From Acanthamoeba lenticulata (Eukaryota > Discosea > Longamoebia > Acanthamoebidae), in the NCBI GenBank assembly GCA_002179805.1, contig NAVB01000010.1, positions 1 through 64,000 of the forward strand: 64,000 bases of DNA, written 5' to 3'. Below, piece by piece: positions 11,801 to 29,700 of the stretch (positions are counted from its first letter, which is position 1; each line of letters opens with the position of its first letter). The translations under genes were made by a program, and so were the position numbers. The notes under the pieces were generated by a model, which saw only the letters and a list, made by a program, of their open reading frames with translations, was not told where the DNA came from and searched no databases.

Positions 11801-12384
11801 ATGATACACTGTATGTACGGTGGTTGTCGAGCGTAAGCACATGAACCTCGGCAAAGACGCACAAAACACGTACCATGGCGATGGCAGCGCGTAGAAAGCG
11901 GAAGTACATGACCGCATCGAGGCCATGGCTCATCAGCAGCTTATCGTCCGAATACCTGTGCAACGTTATCAACGTTTCAGATGAGCTGGGAGAGGCCGTG
12001 TAGCAGAAAGGCTCCGCACCGCAGGGTGGGCATGATCCATCCGAAGAGGCCCCCGTGGAAGGGGTAGCACGCGGTGTCGGAGAGGTAGCTCGCCACGCTG
12101 GTGGAGCCTGGGCTGCCATAGGGGCGGCCGTGACGTCGCGCTTCGGCCTCCTTCTCCAACGCCGCTCGGTTGCGCGCTGTGTAGCACACAGGAGCAAAGA
12201 ACTGACGAAAGCCCAGAGCACGCACGGGCCGCAGGAGGCTGAAGGCGAAAAATCCCAAGAGGCCTATGCCCAGATTAATGTAGGCTGTGGTGTAGAAGGC
12301 CTCGAACGACGTGTCACTTTCACCAATTGTTGAGTTATAGTCCCGGAGGTGCATGGAATGCAGCGGTGCTGCGTAATCCTCCAT
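8834..12384 (-). CDS. OSCA/TMEM63/CSC1-type mechanosensitive cation channel
   Basis: Starts at 12384 (MEDYAAPLHSMHLRDYNSTI) and runs to a TGA at 8834-8836 with about ten introns. N-terminal TM0 is AYINLGIGLLGFFAFSLLRP, followed by the family segment GFRQFFAPVCYTARNR and GGLFGWIMPTLR; TM1-2 follow (SHGLDAVMYFRFLRAAIAM, CIIMSLLGLPLLLPLNLTG, VTVLYSLLVYGLVFYIYRIY). A cytosolic RRM-like region contains VGYVTFNSMFPTRIACI and a coiled stretch (HKLDQVEERIYALQANAEAK). The C-terminal pore block (DUF221) includes RGLLAGVLMFLFIFFWSVPV, GFLPSFILFIFNDI and ISMDVLIFSVV-like helices. These are pressure- or osmo-gated calcium-permeable channels of plasma and lysosomal membranes, about 700-1000 residues, as here. 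The acidic tail ends at a TGA that overlaps a perfect splice donor, so a further exon cannot be excluded. Confidence 0.9.
9187..9210. repeat. (AATT)6 tandem repeat
   Basis: Six perfect copies of AATT in an intron of the OSCA-type channel gene. Confidence 0.9.
9666..9710. repeat. A-rich (AAAAAC)n tract
   Basis: An intronic run of A5-9 separated by single C on the + strand, i.e. a T-rich polypyrimidine tract ahead of the acceptor for the gene on the - strand. Confidence 0.8.
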
Positions 12385-12840
12385 GATTGCCTTGTCTTGA
12401 GTACAAAAAAGTGGTGGCAGCTTGCCGCTGCCCAGACTCAGGCGGAACCGCCAAGGCAGAGGAGCACAGGCTCATCTTCGAGCAGTTCTCTTTCGGTTTC
12501 CTGTTGCTTCCATCTTTTCTCGTTCTTTTTCCCGTCGGTTCCACACCGGTGGGCTGCGACGTCAAAGTGCCCAAGAACTCCGGGTGTCCTTCCTCCAAGG
12601 AGCTGTACAAGGCTTTCTTTCGCCGCGTGGCTACGCGAGCTTGCCGCCCCTTAGAGCAACTTCGTGGATCCAGTTGCACCTCTGTGGTTAGCTGGTATTT
12701 CTTTCAGGCCGAGGCTTTCAGGCGTGACATACTCTGAATTCCGTTGTGTAACGCCTTGTGTCTCGTTGCCCAACGCCGAGAGCGAAACGAAGAAAGCCCA
12801 CCACACCGCGTACGAGAAGTACAGATTTTTAGCGACGAAG
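12385..12840. other. Divergent promoter region, channel gene / ankyrin gene
   Basis: 456 bases between the start codons of the OSCA-type channel (-) and the ankyrin protein (+). It must hold both promoters and 5' UTRs. An in-frame ATG at 12664 would extend the ankyrin protein by 59 residues, but that stretch has no domain character. I saw no clear TATA box. Confidence 0.55.
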
Positions 12841-15616
12841 ATGGAGGTCAAAGAGAAGCAAATGGATAGAGGAGGGGGACTATCTCCCTCAGAAGGCCGA
12901 GGCAGTAAGGAATCTCTCCTGGCCGAGGCCGGAGGCAGCCTCACTGGGCGACGAAAGCATGGGACGGTAGGCTTTGCGTCGAGCAGCCCTCTTGTGACCA
13001 CGCGCAGTGGTACCATGATTGCAGGCATGGGGAACGCGTTAGACCGCGAACGTGAGCGCGAGCGCGAGCGCCTCAGGCGAGAAAAACGCGGCACAGTCAT
13101 GCTCTACCAGGAGCTGAGCAAGGGCAGCAACCAGACCTTGTCTCTCCTTCAGTCTGCTGGCGCCACCACCAAGACGTCGCCCACAAACCCGCATTCGGCC
13201 AATTTCTTGTCCCCTACGAAGTCGCCACGAGGGACAAAGGGGGACACCTCTCGTACTTACCCTCCCCTTCTTCATTTTCCGGTCGTCTTCAATCTTTATT
13301 TATTCATTTATTTATTTTCGCGTTGTGGATCGTTACATGTTGGAACTCACGATTCGTTTCGTGTAGCGCGCACAAAGCCAGAGAAGTCGCCGCGAGGTTC
13401 GACCATCAAGCGAGTGCTCAAGCTCACGCAGAGCTTGACCGGGTCGCACAGCGAAGACAAGGCGTCGGCCGACAGGGTCGAGCGTGGACTATCACAAAGC
13501 GCCGGCGAGTCGTCGCCCACCAGCCCAAACGTGCCTAACGCCACCAACCCTCAATGGCGCCACTCTGTTGCCTTCTTCTCCGAGGTTCGTTTGCTCCGCA
13601 TGCACCGCTGGTGCCTTGTGTGGTGTGATTCCCTCATGTCGTCAAGTGCGCGCCGTGCAGATGGGAAGCGGCTTCGAGAAGATGGTCGAGGAGCAGCGCA
13701 GTATGGAGACCAAGGGCTGGGTGGGTAAGGCCGCGTCGTCTCCGCGCTATCGCAACCCCGAGGACCTCGAGCGGCGCTACAAGAAGGTGGCGCGTGAGGA
13801 GGAGGAGAGCCTCGAGCTGCGCCGCGCCCGGGACCGCGTGCGCGCCAAGCTGCGGGCCAAGATCGCCGACCGGCTGGGCAAACCCGGGGGCGCAAAGGCC
13901 GCCGACCGACGCCCGACGAGCTCGCGCGACGAGGAAGAGGAGTGGGAAAAGGACAGCAGCAACGAGGCCGATGGCAGCACCGACGATGACGACAGCGACT
14001 CGGACGACGAGGCCCGAGACGGCGTGGCGGTGGTAACGGATGACTCGGCCGAGCTTGAGCTGTACTCGCACCTGCGACGCGGCATGGAGCAACAGCAGTT
14101 GCACATCAGCCACGGCGCAATTGTGCCTACGGTTGAGGTCTCCTCCAGCTCCCGCACAATCGAGACGCGGCGCAGCAGCAATGCGTCCCCGACGGAGGAC
14201 GAGCCGGATCGTGTGTTGCCGGATAGTGCGCTGGTCAACCGCGGTCGGAGCGCCACGATGGAGTTCTTCAACATCATGCACCAGGGCGTCAAGCAGATCG
14301 TTCCCCCAACTGAGGAGCAGAAGAGCGAATGCGAGGAAAAGAGCGAAGACCAGAAGAACGAAAACGAAAACGAAAACGTGCAAGAAAAGAAGAACGAAGA
14401 CCACGACGATGAAGAGAGAGAAAAGCGAGCGGCGTACAAGCGGTGGGGAGAGGGATGTGAGGCGCGTCTCGAGCTGGTGCACGACGTCATCCGGCTCAAA
14501 GCCCCCGACGGCGAGCCGACGGTCGACATCTTCGGGGGTCCCGTTGCGTTGCCGATCGCAGCCGTGTCGCTCATCCTGGCCCTTTCTTGTGCCTCGCCCA
14601 AGGACGTCGGGCTGCTCCACCTGGTGGCCCCGTCATGGACCCGCTTCCTCACCGTTCACGAGGCTGGTGAGGCCGTGTGGGCCCTCTGGTACAAGCTTCA
14701 CTTTGGCGGTGGCCCCTTCATCACCTGCAATCGTACGCCCTTTCGTTTTTCGTTCTTTTCTTTCATTTTTTGTGTCAAAATAATTCTAAATAATCACTAA
14801 AATCTTTGTTCTGCAGTGCGTGAATACCCTGTGAGCTGGCGGGCGATCTACCAGAAGGAGTGGATGTCTCTCAAGTGTCGGCAACGGGGCGAGAGCCGTA
14901 CCGACGATCCGGCCTACAACATGCTGCTCCACTTCATCTACCGCGGCCATGTCGTCCTCGTCCGGGAGCTGCTCGACGCCCGCGAGGACGCCACGGCCCT
15001 GGTGAACCGGGGCTCGGCCCTGACGACGCCCCTCCACGCCGCGTGCCAGGTGGGTTCGCTCCCGATCGTGCGCGAGCTGGTGGCCCACGGCGCTCGGATC
15101 AACGGCCGCGTCGGGCCCGACGCCGTGCGGCTGACGCCGTTCTACTTGGCCTGCATGCACGGTCACTTGGCCATCGTAGAGTACTTCTTCGCGCACCACT
15201 ACCACGCCGAGCAGCAGGACAAGCTCGACGCGCGGATTAACGCCAACGCAGACTTTGCCTCGCCCGTCCTGCTTGCGGCGATGAATGGCCACTGCGCCGT
15301 GCTTCGCGTGCTGCTCGAGCACGGGGCCGATCCCAACCGAGCCAACGCGAACGGCGAGCTGCCGCTGTTCGTCGTCGTGCGCCGCTGCGGCCTCCTCCCA
15401 CCACGCACGGTGCGCGAGGCCGGGAGCGAGGGCGTGCTCGAGCGCGAGCGCAAACGCAGGTGCAACGTGGCCATGCTCCGACACCTCCTCGCGCACGGGG
15501 CCGACCCCGTGGCCCCGCGCACCCCAAAAACAGGCCAGACCGTCATCGGGCTCGCAATCGAGCACGGTTGTGGCGACGACGTCCTGAGCCTCTTGCGCCA
15601 ACACGGCGCGTCGTGA
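12841..15616 (+). CDS. Large ankyrin-repeat protein with acidic and Ser-rich N-terminus
   Basis: Starts at ATG 12841 (MEVKEKQMDRGGG) and ends TGA 15614-15616, with introns near 13254-13365, 13585-13655 and 14735-14815. Residues 1-230 or so are Ser/Thr-Pro rich with many basic SP sites and one Arg-Glu run (RERERERERLRREKR). A long charged coiled-coil and acidic stretch follows (EDLERRYKKVAREEEE; DDDDSDSDDEA; KNENENENVQEKKNEDHDDEE). The middle contains an F-box-like or helical segment (LILALSCASPKDVGLLHLVA). The last 250 residues hold ankyrin repeats: STTPLHAAC-type TTPLHAACQVGSLPIVRELV, TPFYLACMHGHLAIVEYFF, SPVLLAAMNGHCAVLRVLLE and a final pair. Such proteins are scaffolds; the partner is unknown. 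It converges with the RPA12 gene (79 bp between stops). Confidence 0.85.
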
Positions 15617-15695
15617 AAGAAGAATAAATGATGTTGATGGTGATGGTGGACCAATAATGGCAGACGAACTTGGTGTGAACGCGTTTGTATTTTCC

Positions 15696-16363
15696 TCAAT
15701 TGTTCTCCGAGTACTTGAAACTGGAGGAGAAGAACGCACGCGTGGGCGTAAGCCAAGGCAGGAGGCGAGGCGGAGAGCGAGCAATAGGGTCTGAGATAAA
15801 CGTACGCGCACTTGAGGCATTCGTAGAACACAGTAGAGCCTTCGTCCACGGATCGCAGCTGCATGGTGTAGAAGGACATCTTGCCATGACCGCACTTTGG
15901 GCACTTCTGGTCGATCTGTGTGGTGACAAGTCCGACAAGAAAGTAAATAGCTGTTTTTTTTTAAAAAAAAAAGTAAATAAACGTAAATAAATGAATAAAC
16001 GTACAACAGCCCGGTTGTTCGCTTTGTCGTCGTCCTTCTTGGGTTTCTTGCGAATTGAAGACTTGGGTGTGGCCTTGGTGATGATGACGTGATCATCCAA
16101 ATCGTCTGCCTGCACATTGGAGCCGCACATTCTGTTTCCGGACGGAACGGAGAGAGGGAGAAAGAGAAGCAACACGTGAGTCTTGTTCAAGAGGAGAGAA
16201 GGGAGGGCGGCCGACGGTACTTGCAGTTAATCTGTGAATCGGCAGTGAGCGGCAGCAAGGCTCCGCAATCGTTGCAGAAGTGAGTTTTGGGTTTAGCCAA
16301 CGAATTGAAGCTGCGGGCCCATTCGTTGTCCTGTGGCTTCCTCTTCTTGTTACTTCCCAACAT
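15696..16363 (-). CDS. RPA12: RNA polymerase I subunit RPA12 (zinc-ribbon protein)
   Basis: Starts at 16363 (MLGSNKKRKPQDNEWARSFN) and stops at 15696-15698; four exons. The N-terminal zinc ribbon has CNDCGALLP and CRMCGSNV on either side of an intron. The C-terminal TFIIS-like ribbon reads KCPKCGHGKMSFYTMQLRSV then DEGSTVFYECLKC, and the final exon gives AFKYSENN before the stop, the usual RPA12 ending. The RSxDEG hairpin is the acidic tip that reaches the pol I active site for RNA cleavage. The protein acts in the nucleolus in rRNA synthesis and termination. Length (about 120 residues) fits the family. The last exon is very short (about 24 bases) and would be easy to miss. Confidence 0.94.
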
Positions 16364-16508
16364 CACTGTTGTCCGTTGGCCACAAGATATCTTGTTGCCG
16401 ATTTTGTTTTGTTTGTTGCGAAAAAGAAAAGAAACAAAAAAACAATAAGAAAACGCCCATGCTTTTTGCCGTCCTCATTCTCGCAAACAAGAGCCTTCAC
16501 CTAACTGT

Positions 16509-18620
16509 ATGGCGAGCTTGACTGATTTGTACGCCGAGCTCCAGGCCTGCGTGCTGGTTCATCTCTCTCCAGCAGACTTGACTCGGGTACTGGTGTTGCG
16601 TTTGTGCGTCGCCAGAGCTCTTATCTTACCGGTAACTTGGTTCTCCCTCCAGGTGAGCCAGACGTGCAAAGCGCTGGCGCGCGAAGGCGAAAGCGACCTG
16701 GTGTGGTGCGCCCAGTTCCTTCGCCGCTTCGGGCTGGACTTCTGGGGCGAAGCCGTCACCGGGCCCCACCCCTACTCGGTGCGTACCATGCAGAGAAGAA
16801 GAGTAGCAGTTGCGGCCGCAACTCCAGCGCACCTGCGCCTGACTTGGTTCACGCGTGTGACGATGCTCACCTTCCCAGGAAGTGCCGCCGGAGACGAATG
16901 ACAACAAATGGCGCGATGTGCCCCTCACCGAGCTCTTTGCCCGCTTCTCGCTTGGGTCAGAAAATGTGGCAGACGTCGGCGACAACAAGAAGGAGGATCA
17001 ACCTGGCCAAGCTGACCTCGGTGATGATGGACTGTCTGAGCATCGCCGACGGAAGCGCCAAGAAGCCGCACTGCGCGACTTTGCCCAGCGTAACGCGACA
17101 CGCGAGGGCTACGGCGGCTGGAAGCACGCCTTCCGCCGGTACGCGCCCATCTACAATTTTATTTCATTTTTTATAACAAAACATTTATTTATATTATTTA
17201 TTCATCTTGCAGGATGCACGAGATGGTTACGGCCTGGCGTCAGCCGGCCTCGATCGGATTCCTCGTATCGGGCCTCGTTGACTTTGCTGCGCTGTCCACG
17301 CTGACCGACGACCTCTGCTATGCCGCTCGTCATTGTGCGCTGCGCCTTCTACACGTGACATCACATCTCCTGGTCACTCACAACTTGATGAACACAAAAC
17401 AAAATAGGCAAATCATCGGAGCAGGAAGTCAAGGTTGAGTGCGACCTCATCAGCCCCAGCGGTACGCCCACAAAAAAGGAAAAAAACAAAAAACAAAAAA
17501 ATACAATCAAACAAACAAACAAAAAAAAAACAACAACACGTAATTGATTCGTTTTTTTTTTGCTTGTAATCAGGCGAATGTCGCGTGCTGCGCCTAACGT
17601 ACCCCTGCCACGCCGACTGGGGCAATCCGGTCAGGCACACGGCCAACATCTGCGCCCTCCGCCGCCCGCGGTGCGTGTTTATCTTTCGCCCCAATGAACC
17701 TTCAGCTTACCCCTTGGCTGTGAGCGCAGGAATTGGCATCGGCAAGTAGCGGAGGACCAGGTTCAGGACACGCGCTACCATACCCATACCGATGATGAAG
17801 AAGACGATTCTTACTATTACGACAAAGTTCGCGCCTATCAGAGGCAAGTGCGTCTGTTCCGCGGGCTGGACCTGTCACGGCCAGTCCGCGAGACCCAGTA
17901 CTGGCCCAACACACTCAAGCTGATCTACGTGGTCGATGCCGAGCGCTTTGGAGACGCATCCGACGCGGCCCTTTCGCCCTACCAGCAACACGTGCGTGTC
18001 GTGAGCTCGTGTCGTGACGTGCCTTGCCTCTGATTGCGTGATTGCAAACACGAACGCGTCCGTGAAAATCAGATCTATCGCGAGCTGCACGGCGTGCTGG
18101 GCGAGGGCAAGGACTACTTCCCTGCAGCTGGAGACGATGTGTATGATGCCTTTGGGCTCGCGATGGGCCTGTGCCTCGTCAACGATACGCGTGGCCAGGC
18201 TGATCTCATTCGCGCACGTCTTCGGGCACGGCGTCTTCTTCTACTGTCCCTCTTTCTTCTTCTCCCTTGTCGTGCTCTCATCTGGTGTTTCAATGTCATT
18301 TTTGTTGTGCGCAGGTGCCGAAGCTTGAGGAACCGGACCACATGTGCCCGTACTACGCGGGTCCGGTCTACTTGGCTGTGGCCTCCTTCGTCCTTGGCCG
18401 TGCCCACGAAAGCGAAGGTCCGTTCCTATTTACAAATGGAATTATTGTTTATTTTGATGGTGACACGTTATTGGTACACCTTTGGGGAACAGAGGAGGTA
18501 CTTCATCGCAAGGAGGAGGTGAGGCGTGCGCTCTCATGGCTTTCACGCCAGCCGACCTCGCGGCCCCACTGGAACCTGGAGCTTCTCCTGTGTACCCTTA
18601 CCGACAACGGCCTCCCCTAG
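16509..18620 (+). CDS. F-box protein with unknown C-terminal region
   Basis: Starts at ATG 16509. Splicing out 16588-16653 joins VLVHLSPADLTR to VSQTCKALAREGESDLVWCA, which is a good F-box with the usual W-containing helix after it (FLRRFGLDFWGEAV). Later exons give RKRQEAALRDFAQRN, GYGGWKHAFRR, WRQPASIGFLVSGLVDFAAL, CRVLRLTYPCHADWGN, YQRQVRLFRGLDLSRPV, LKLIYVVDAERFGDASDAAL and EEPDHMCPYYAGPVYLAVAS. I do not recognise the C-terminal part. F-box proteins couple substrates to Skp1-cullin ligases. The splice near 18200-18312 is unresolved: no donor in the right phase is obvious. The end at 18620 assumes no further intron. It starts 145 bp from, and divergent to, RPA12. Confidence 0.75.
17465..17575. 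repeat. A-rich low-complexity intron
   Basis: Long A runs with CAAA and ACAA units, ending in a T9 run before the acceptor at about 17575. It is an intron of the F-box gene and is far more AT-rich than its exons. Confidence 0.75.
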
Positions 18621-18794
18621 ACAAATCGATAGGCACGCCTGAAGTGCATTTCTTATTTGCTGCAAGTATGTGGGAAGTACTGGCTTCTCTCCTCGCAAAC
18701 TAGAGCACTGTTCCCGCACATCTTGCGTAGGTGGTGACGAAATCCGGCCAGCTTCTCGATGTTGCGCTGATACATCGTGGAATGTTGCCTGTGA

Positions 18795-19385
18795 ACTAAA
18801 GCGGTTTTGGTCGTTGGGCCAATCGACGCGCTTGGTTCTCTACTGACCAGATGTACATTCTGGGAAGAGCACCACAAGTCGACACTGGACACACAGCCTG
18901 ACAATCTGAAACTCTACTGCACCGGAACCATGTCGAGGACAGTGTGAATCGGCATGGAGGCCTCCCTTGCACAAGCTGGCAACTATTGAAAGTTCGGATG
19001 GGGGGCCGCTCGTGCTAATCACGTCTACCTGGTCGTTGAAGAACCTTCGCAAAGTCCCCATAAGTACCGTAGGATTGAAGTGCTGAAGGAAAAAGCGACC
19101 GAGAACGACACGCACGTCGTGTGCACCGCACTCGACACTCTCCCAGAACCATCTGCAGCGTTTCTCGAGGTGGGAAAGACGGTGCTGACACCCGAAATGC
19201 TCGACCAAGCGATCACCCAGCTCAAGCAGAAGCACGACCGGTACAACCCGTTCAACTTGAATTGCCGCACCTTCGTCGACGCTCTGGCCAAGCTGCGTCA
19301 AGGGAAGCACCAGGTGGCCAGATGGGACAGACAGCCCTCTGGAGTGGATTCAGCAACAACAGAAGCTGGGCACTGCTGCCCTTAA
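18795..19385 (+). pseudogene. Papain-fold-like (LRAT/PPPDE-type) frame interrupted by two TGAs
   Basis: One + frame reads as coherent protein from about 18795 to the TAA at 19383-19385, except for TGA at 18945 and 18987. Before the stops it reads KLYCTGTMSRTV, between them IGMEASLAQAGNY, and after them KFGWGAARANHVYLVVEE. The third part then runs to DRYNPFNLNCRTFVDALAKL. The order histidine (NHVYLVV) then about 70-100 residues then cysteine (NLNC) is that of permuted papain-fold families such as LRAT and PPPDE. That assignment is inference. The stops could be mutations (a pseudogene), recoding, or introns I cannot see. 19080-19385 alone is an uninterrupted, gene-like segment and may be the last exon of a working gene. 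Confidence 0.45.
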
Positions 19386-19466
19386 ATAAAAGAGAGCAAA
19401 CTCAAAAACAAAAGAAGAAAGCTTGGTGGTATTTTTTGGTATTTATTCAAGCGCTACAATCAAGCC

Positions 19467-26531
<7,065 letters not shown>

Positions 26532-26729
26532 CAAAAGCGGTCAGTGTATTTGCGTTGCCACTACTCTCTGGTCTGCTCCCCTTCTTCCTCCTTGAATGTT
26601 CTGAATTTTCTTCATTTCTTTCCATTTTCTTTTCCTTACTCCTGTCGACAATGCAATTAATTGGTGCAATAATTATTACTACCAAGGAAGTGCGCTGGGG
26701 GTGGGTTTTGTCCCTTCATCTATTCTTCA
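26532..26729. promoter_or_regulatory. Divergent promoter, GCN2 / Kelch-RasGEF
   Basis: 198 bases between two divergent start codons. It contains CT-rich DNA next to GCN2 and an AT-rich block (26650-26690) next to the RasGEF gene. It must hold both promoters. No TATA box stands out. Confidence 0.5.
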
Positions 26730-29700
26730 ATGGCGTCAAACCGCGCACCAACCCTGACGCCAACCCTCAGTCATGCCCGCCTCAAGGGAGCCTCAGCAAG
26801 CTGCGACTCGCCCCTGTCTTCTTCCCTTTCCTCATCAAAGTCGTCATCTTCTGTCATAACTGTCGTTCACAGCATCAATCCCACTCCAACCTCTGGCTCA
26901 GCTGTCGTTGTTGGCTACCACGGCGCTGCGGCCGGCTCGTCGCTGCTCCAAACCGCAAGCGGCGGTTGGACCTCGGCCAAGGTGGCCGACCGCGCCAAAG
27001 AGCTGCGGCGCGGCGACAGCGTTAGTTCACAAAACTTGAGCACAGTTGCGGGTTCGCTTTCGTCATCGCCGTCTTCCAGCTCGCCCAGCCCATCGTCCTC
27101 CCCGCACTCGCCAAGCACTTCCTCCACTTCCACGTCTACCTCAACCTCGTCCTCTGCTGTGCCGACGCCTGCCAAGGCTGCAGCCTCTGAAGCCTTTCTG
27201 GCTTCGAGCCTGCGGGAAACGTCCAGCGGCTTTGATGCGATTCCCTCCTCTTTGTCGGGCGAGCTCTCCGCGATCGCAGATAACTCGCCATCGCCATCGC
27301 CGCGACTGACCCTGCCGCCGCCCGTGGCTCCCCAGCTCACGGGCTCCTTCTCCTCCTTCTCGGGCATTCAGCGCGACGCGGTACCCACTACCAAGCGCGA
27401 GATGGCCGTCCGCTACACAACCACTCGTACTCTCGTCATCCTCACCACTCTTCCTTCATTTTCCGCTCACGTACATACACGCGACACAGGCTACAGCGCA
27501 GGGGTCGAAACCACAGGCGCCGTCCCCGCGCCGCGATGGGGCCACACGGCCGTGCGGTTCGACGATTGCTTGTTGGTCTACGGCGGCCGGTCCGTTGAGG
27601 GCCAGGTCTTCGGGGACTGCCACGTCTTCAACTTTGGTGAGCCTTCGCTTCTTTTCCCTTTCTGCCTGTGGTCACTCATTCTGTGCATTTTTTTTTATTT
27701 TTTATTTTTTATTTTTGACTGCGAAGGCACCAAGGTGTGGTCGCGGGTGGAGAGCCCTCACGCCTCTGACACTCCGTCGGCGCGTTGGGGCCACGTTGCG
27801 GTCCTCTACAAGGACGCTATGTACATCATGGGCGGCGAAAACGCCTCAGGCCAGTGTCTGAACGACACCTGGCGGCTCAACCTCGGTGCGTGCTGGTGCT
27901 GGTTACATCAACGCACTCGTTTATGGTCATCTCATGAGCTCTCGCTCTCTTCTGATGCGACAGAAACATGTCAATGGACCAAGATTGATGCTGTTTTCAG
28001 TCCTTCGCCACGCAAGCACCACTCGGCTATTGTATGTAACGACAGCATCTACATCATCGGCGGCCTCGACTCCACCGGAAAGACCTTTAGCGACGTTTGG
28101 TCCTACGAAGCAAGTACGTCCTTCGCTTTCGCTTTTCGTTCGCTTTCACTCTTTCCTGCCCAACGTGCCTGAGGATGGTCTGACAATGAATCATGATCCC
28201 AGCGGCGTCAATTTGGCTCGAGGTTCGAACGCAGGGCGAGCCCCCCAAGCGCAGCGGACACACAGCGGTGGTCTACAAGACGTCGATCTACATCTACGGT
28301 GGGCGGGACGGCGACAAGGACTGTGACGACCTCTGGGAGCTCAAGCTCTGTACGTCGGCACCTCTTCTTTTTTTTTTCGCTCGCTCTGGCTCTGATGAAA
28401 TGCTGATGTTGTTGCCTCCAGACATGGGCGTGGGTGGAGCAACCTGGCAGAGGGTGCCGCTGAGTGATGCCATCTCGCCGACCGCTCGAAGCGGGCACAG
28501 CTGGTACAAGCCACTCGGTCGTCATCTTTTCAGGCGCATCTCGCGTTAACACTCCTGAAAAACTGCGCAGTGTGGTCCTGCGCGATGCGATGTACATGCT
28601 CGGCGGCGGGCAGGAGGACGAGGCCAACGCCTTCTACGAGTTCAGCTTTGGTGCGCCACTTTTACCTCAACCCTCTCCTGCCACAAGTGTGGTTCTTACG
28701 CTCGATTTAGACTACCGCAAGTGGTGCAAGGTCATCACGACGGGCGATCCCGTGCGCCGCGTGGCCTACCACACCATGTCGGTGCGAGGTACCGCCTCCC
28801 TCCCTCCCTCCCTTCCTTTGCTTTCCATCCCTCCTGGTGCGTCGCCAGGCCAGATGATGACACTGTCCTTTACACACACCAGGCGATGCCTTCTTCGTCT
28901 TTGGCGGACTCCATGAGGGCGTCGGCTCGGCTCAGCTGGACTACCTGTGCCTGGGCAAGGACGAGTTCCTCTCTGAGGACGCTGCGCTCGACAATGGTGC
29001 GTCAGAGCGCCTCTGCGTCCCTTTGGGTCGTGCCGTGTCGACTTGGACCTTGTGGTGACGTGAGAGGGCGGGCAGAGTATTCCAAGTATCCGCGGGCCGA
29101 GTGGGAGGGCATCCTGCTGCGGCGCCACCCGGAGATCCTCGAGCTCCGTGAACGCATCCGGCCGCTCATCGGCGCACCCTCGTTCTCGCGCTTGGCTCGT
29201 TCCTCGAGGTACCGCGCAACCTCGCTCCTCGTCGGCCCGCTGGGCGCTGATGCTGACGTAACAACACACGCACACAGGACGGAGAACCGGAACGCGCTGT
29301 CGCATCGTCAAGTGCTGCAGCTCATCATGGAGCACCTGGAGAACGAGGCCCATATGAAGACCGTGCAGGCCATCCAGAAGGAGACCAACATCCTCTGTAC
29401 GAGAGTCGCCCCTCGCCTTCCTCCCACAACTCCACATAAACAGACGAGGATCCTTCAGGTGGCGCTCATCACGACGTGATGATGCATCATCACAGATGTG
29501 AAGCCGCCGGAGCCGGTCAAGATCAAGGAGAGCCAACTGGTCACGCTCCTGCGCCTCTCGCAGATCCGCCTGCGCTCGCACCACCTGAGCAGCAAGGACA
29601 TCTTCTCGCTCGACCTGCGTACGTCCAGACACCTTGGCGGCTCGGCACCTCTCCACAAGAGCCTGCGCTTTGGCTCACACGCCGCGCTCGGCTTTGGTAA

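Noticed and set aside
13634..14652. Long open frames on the - strand (328 and 291 codons)
   Set aside because: They are the antisense of the charged, GC-rich exon of the ankyrin protein; their products are Ser- or Leu/Val-rich with no domain, while the + strand joins smoothly to ankyrin repeats.
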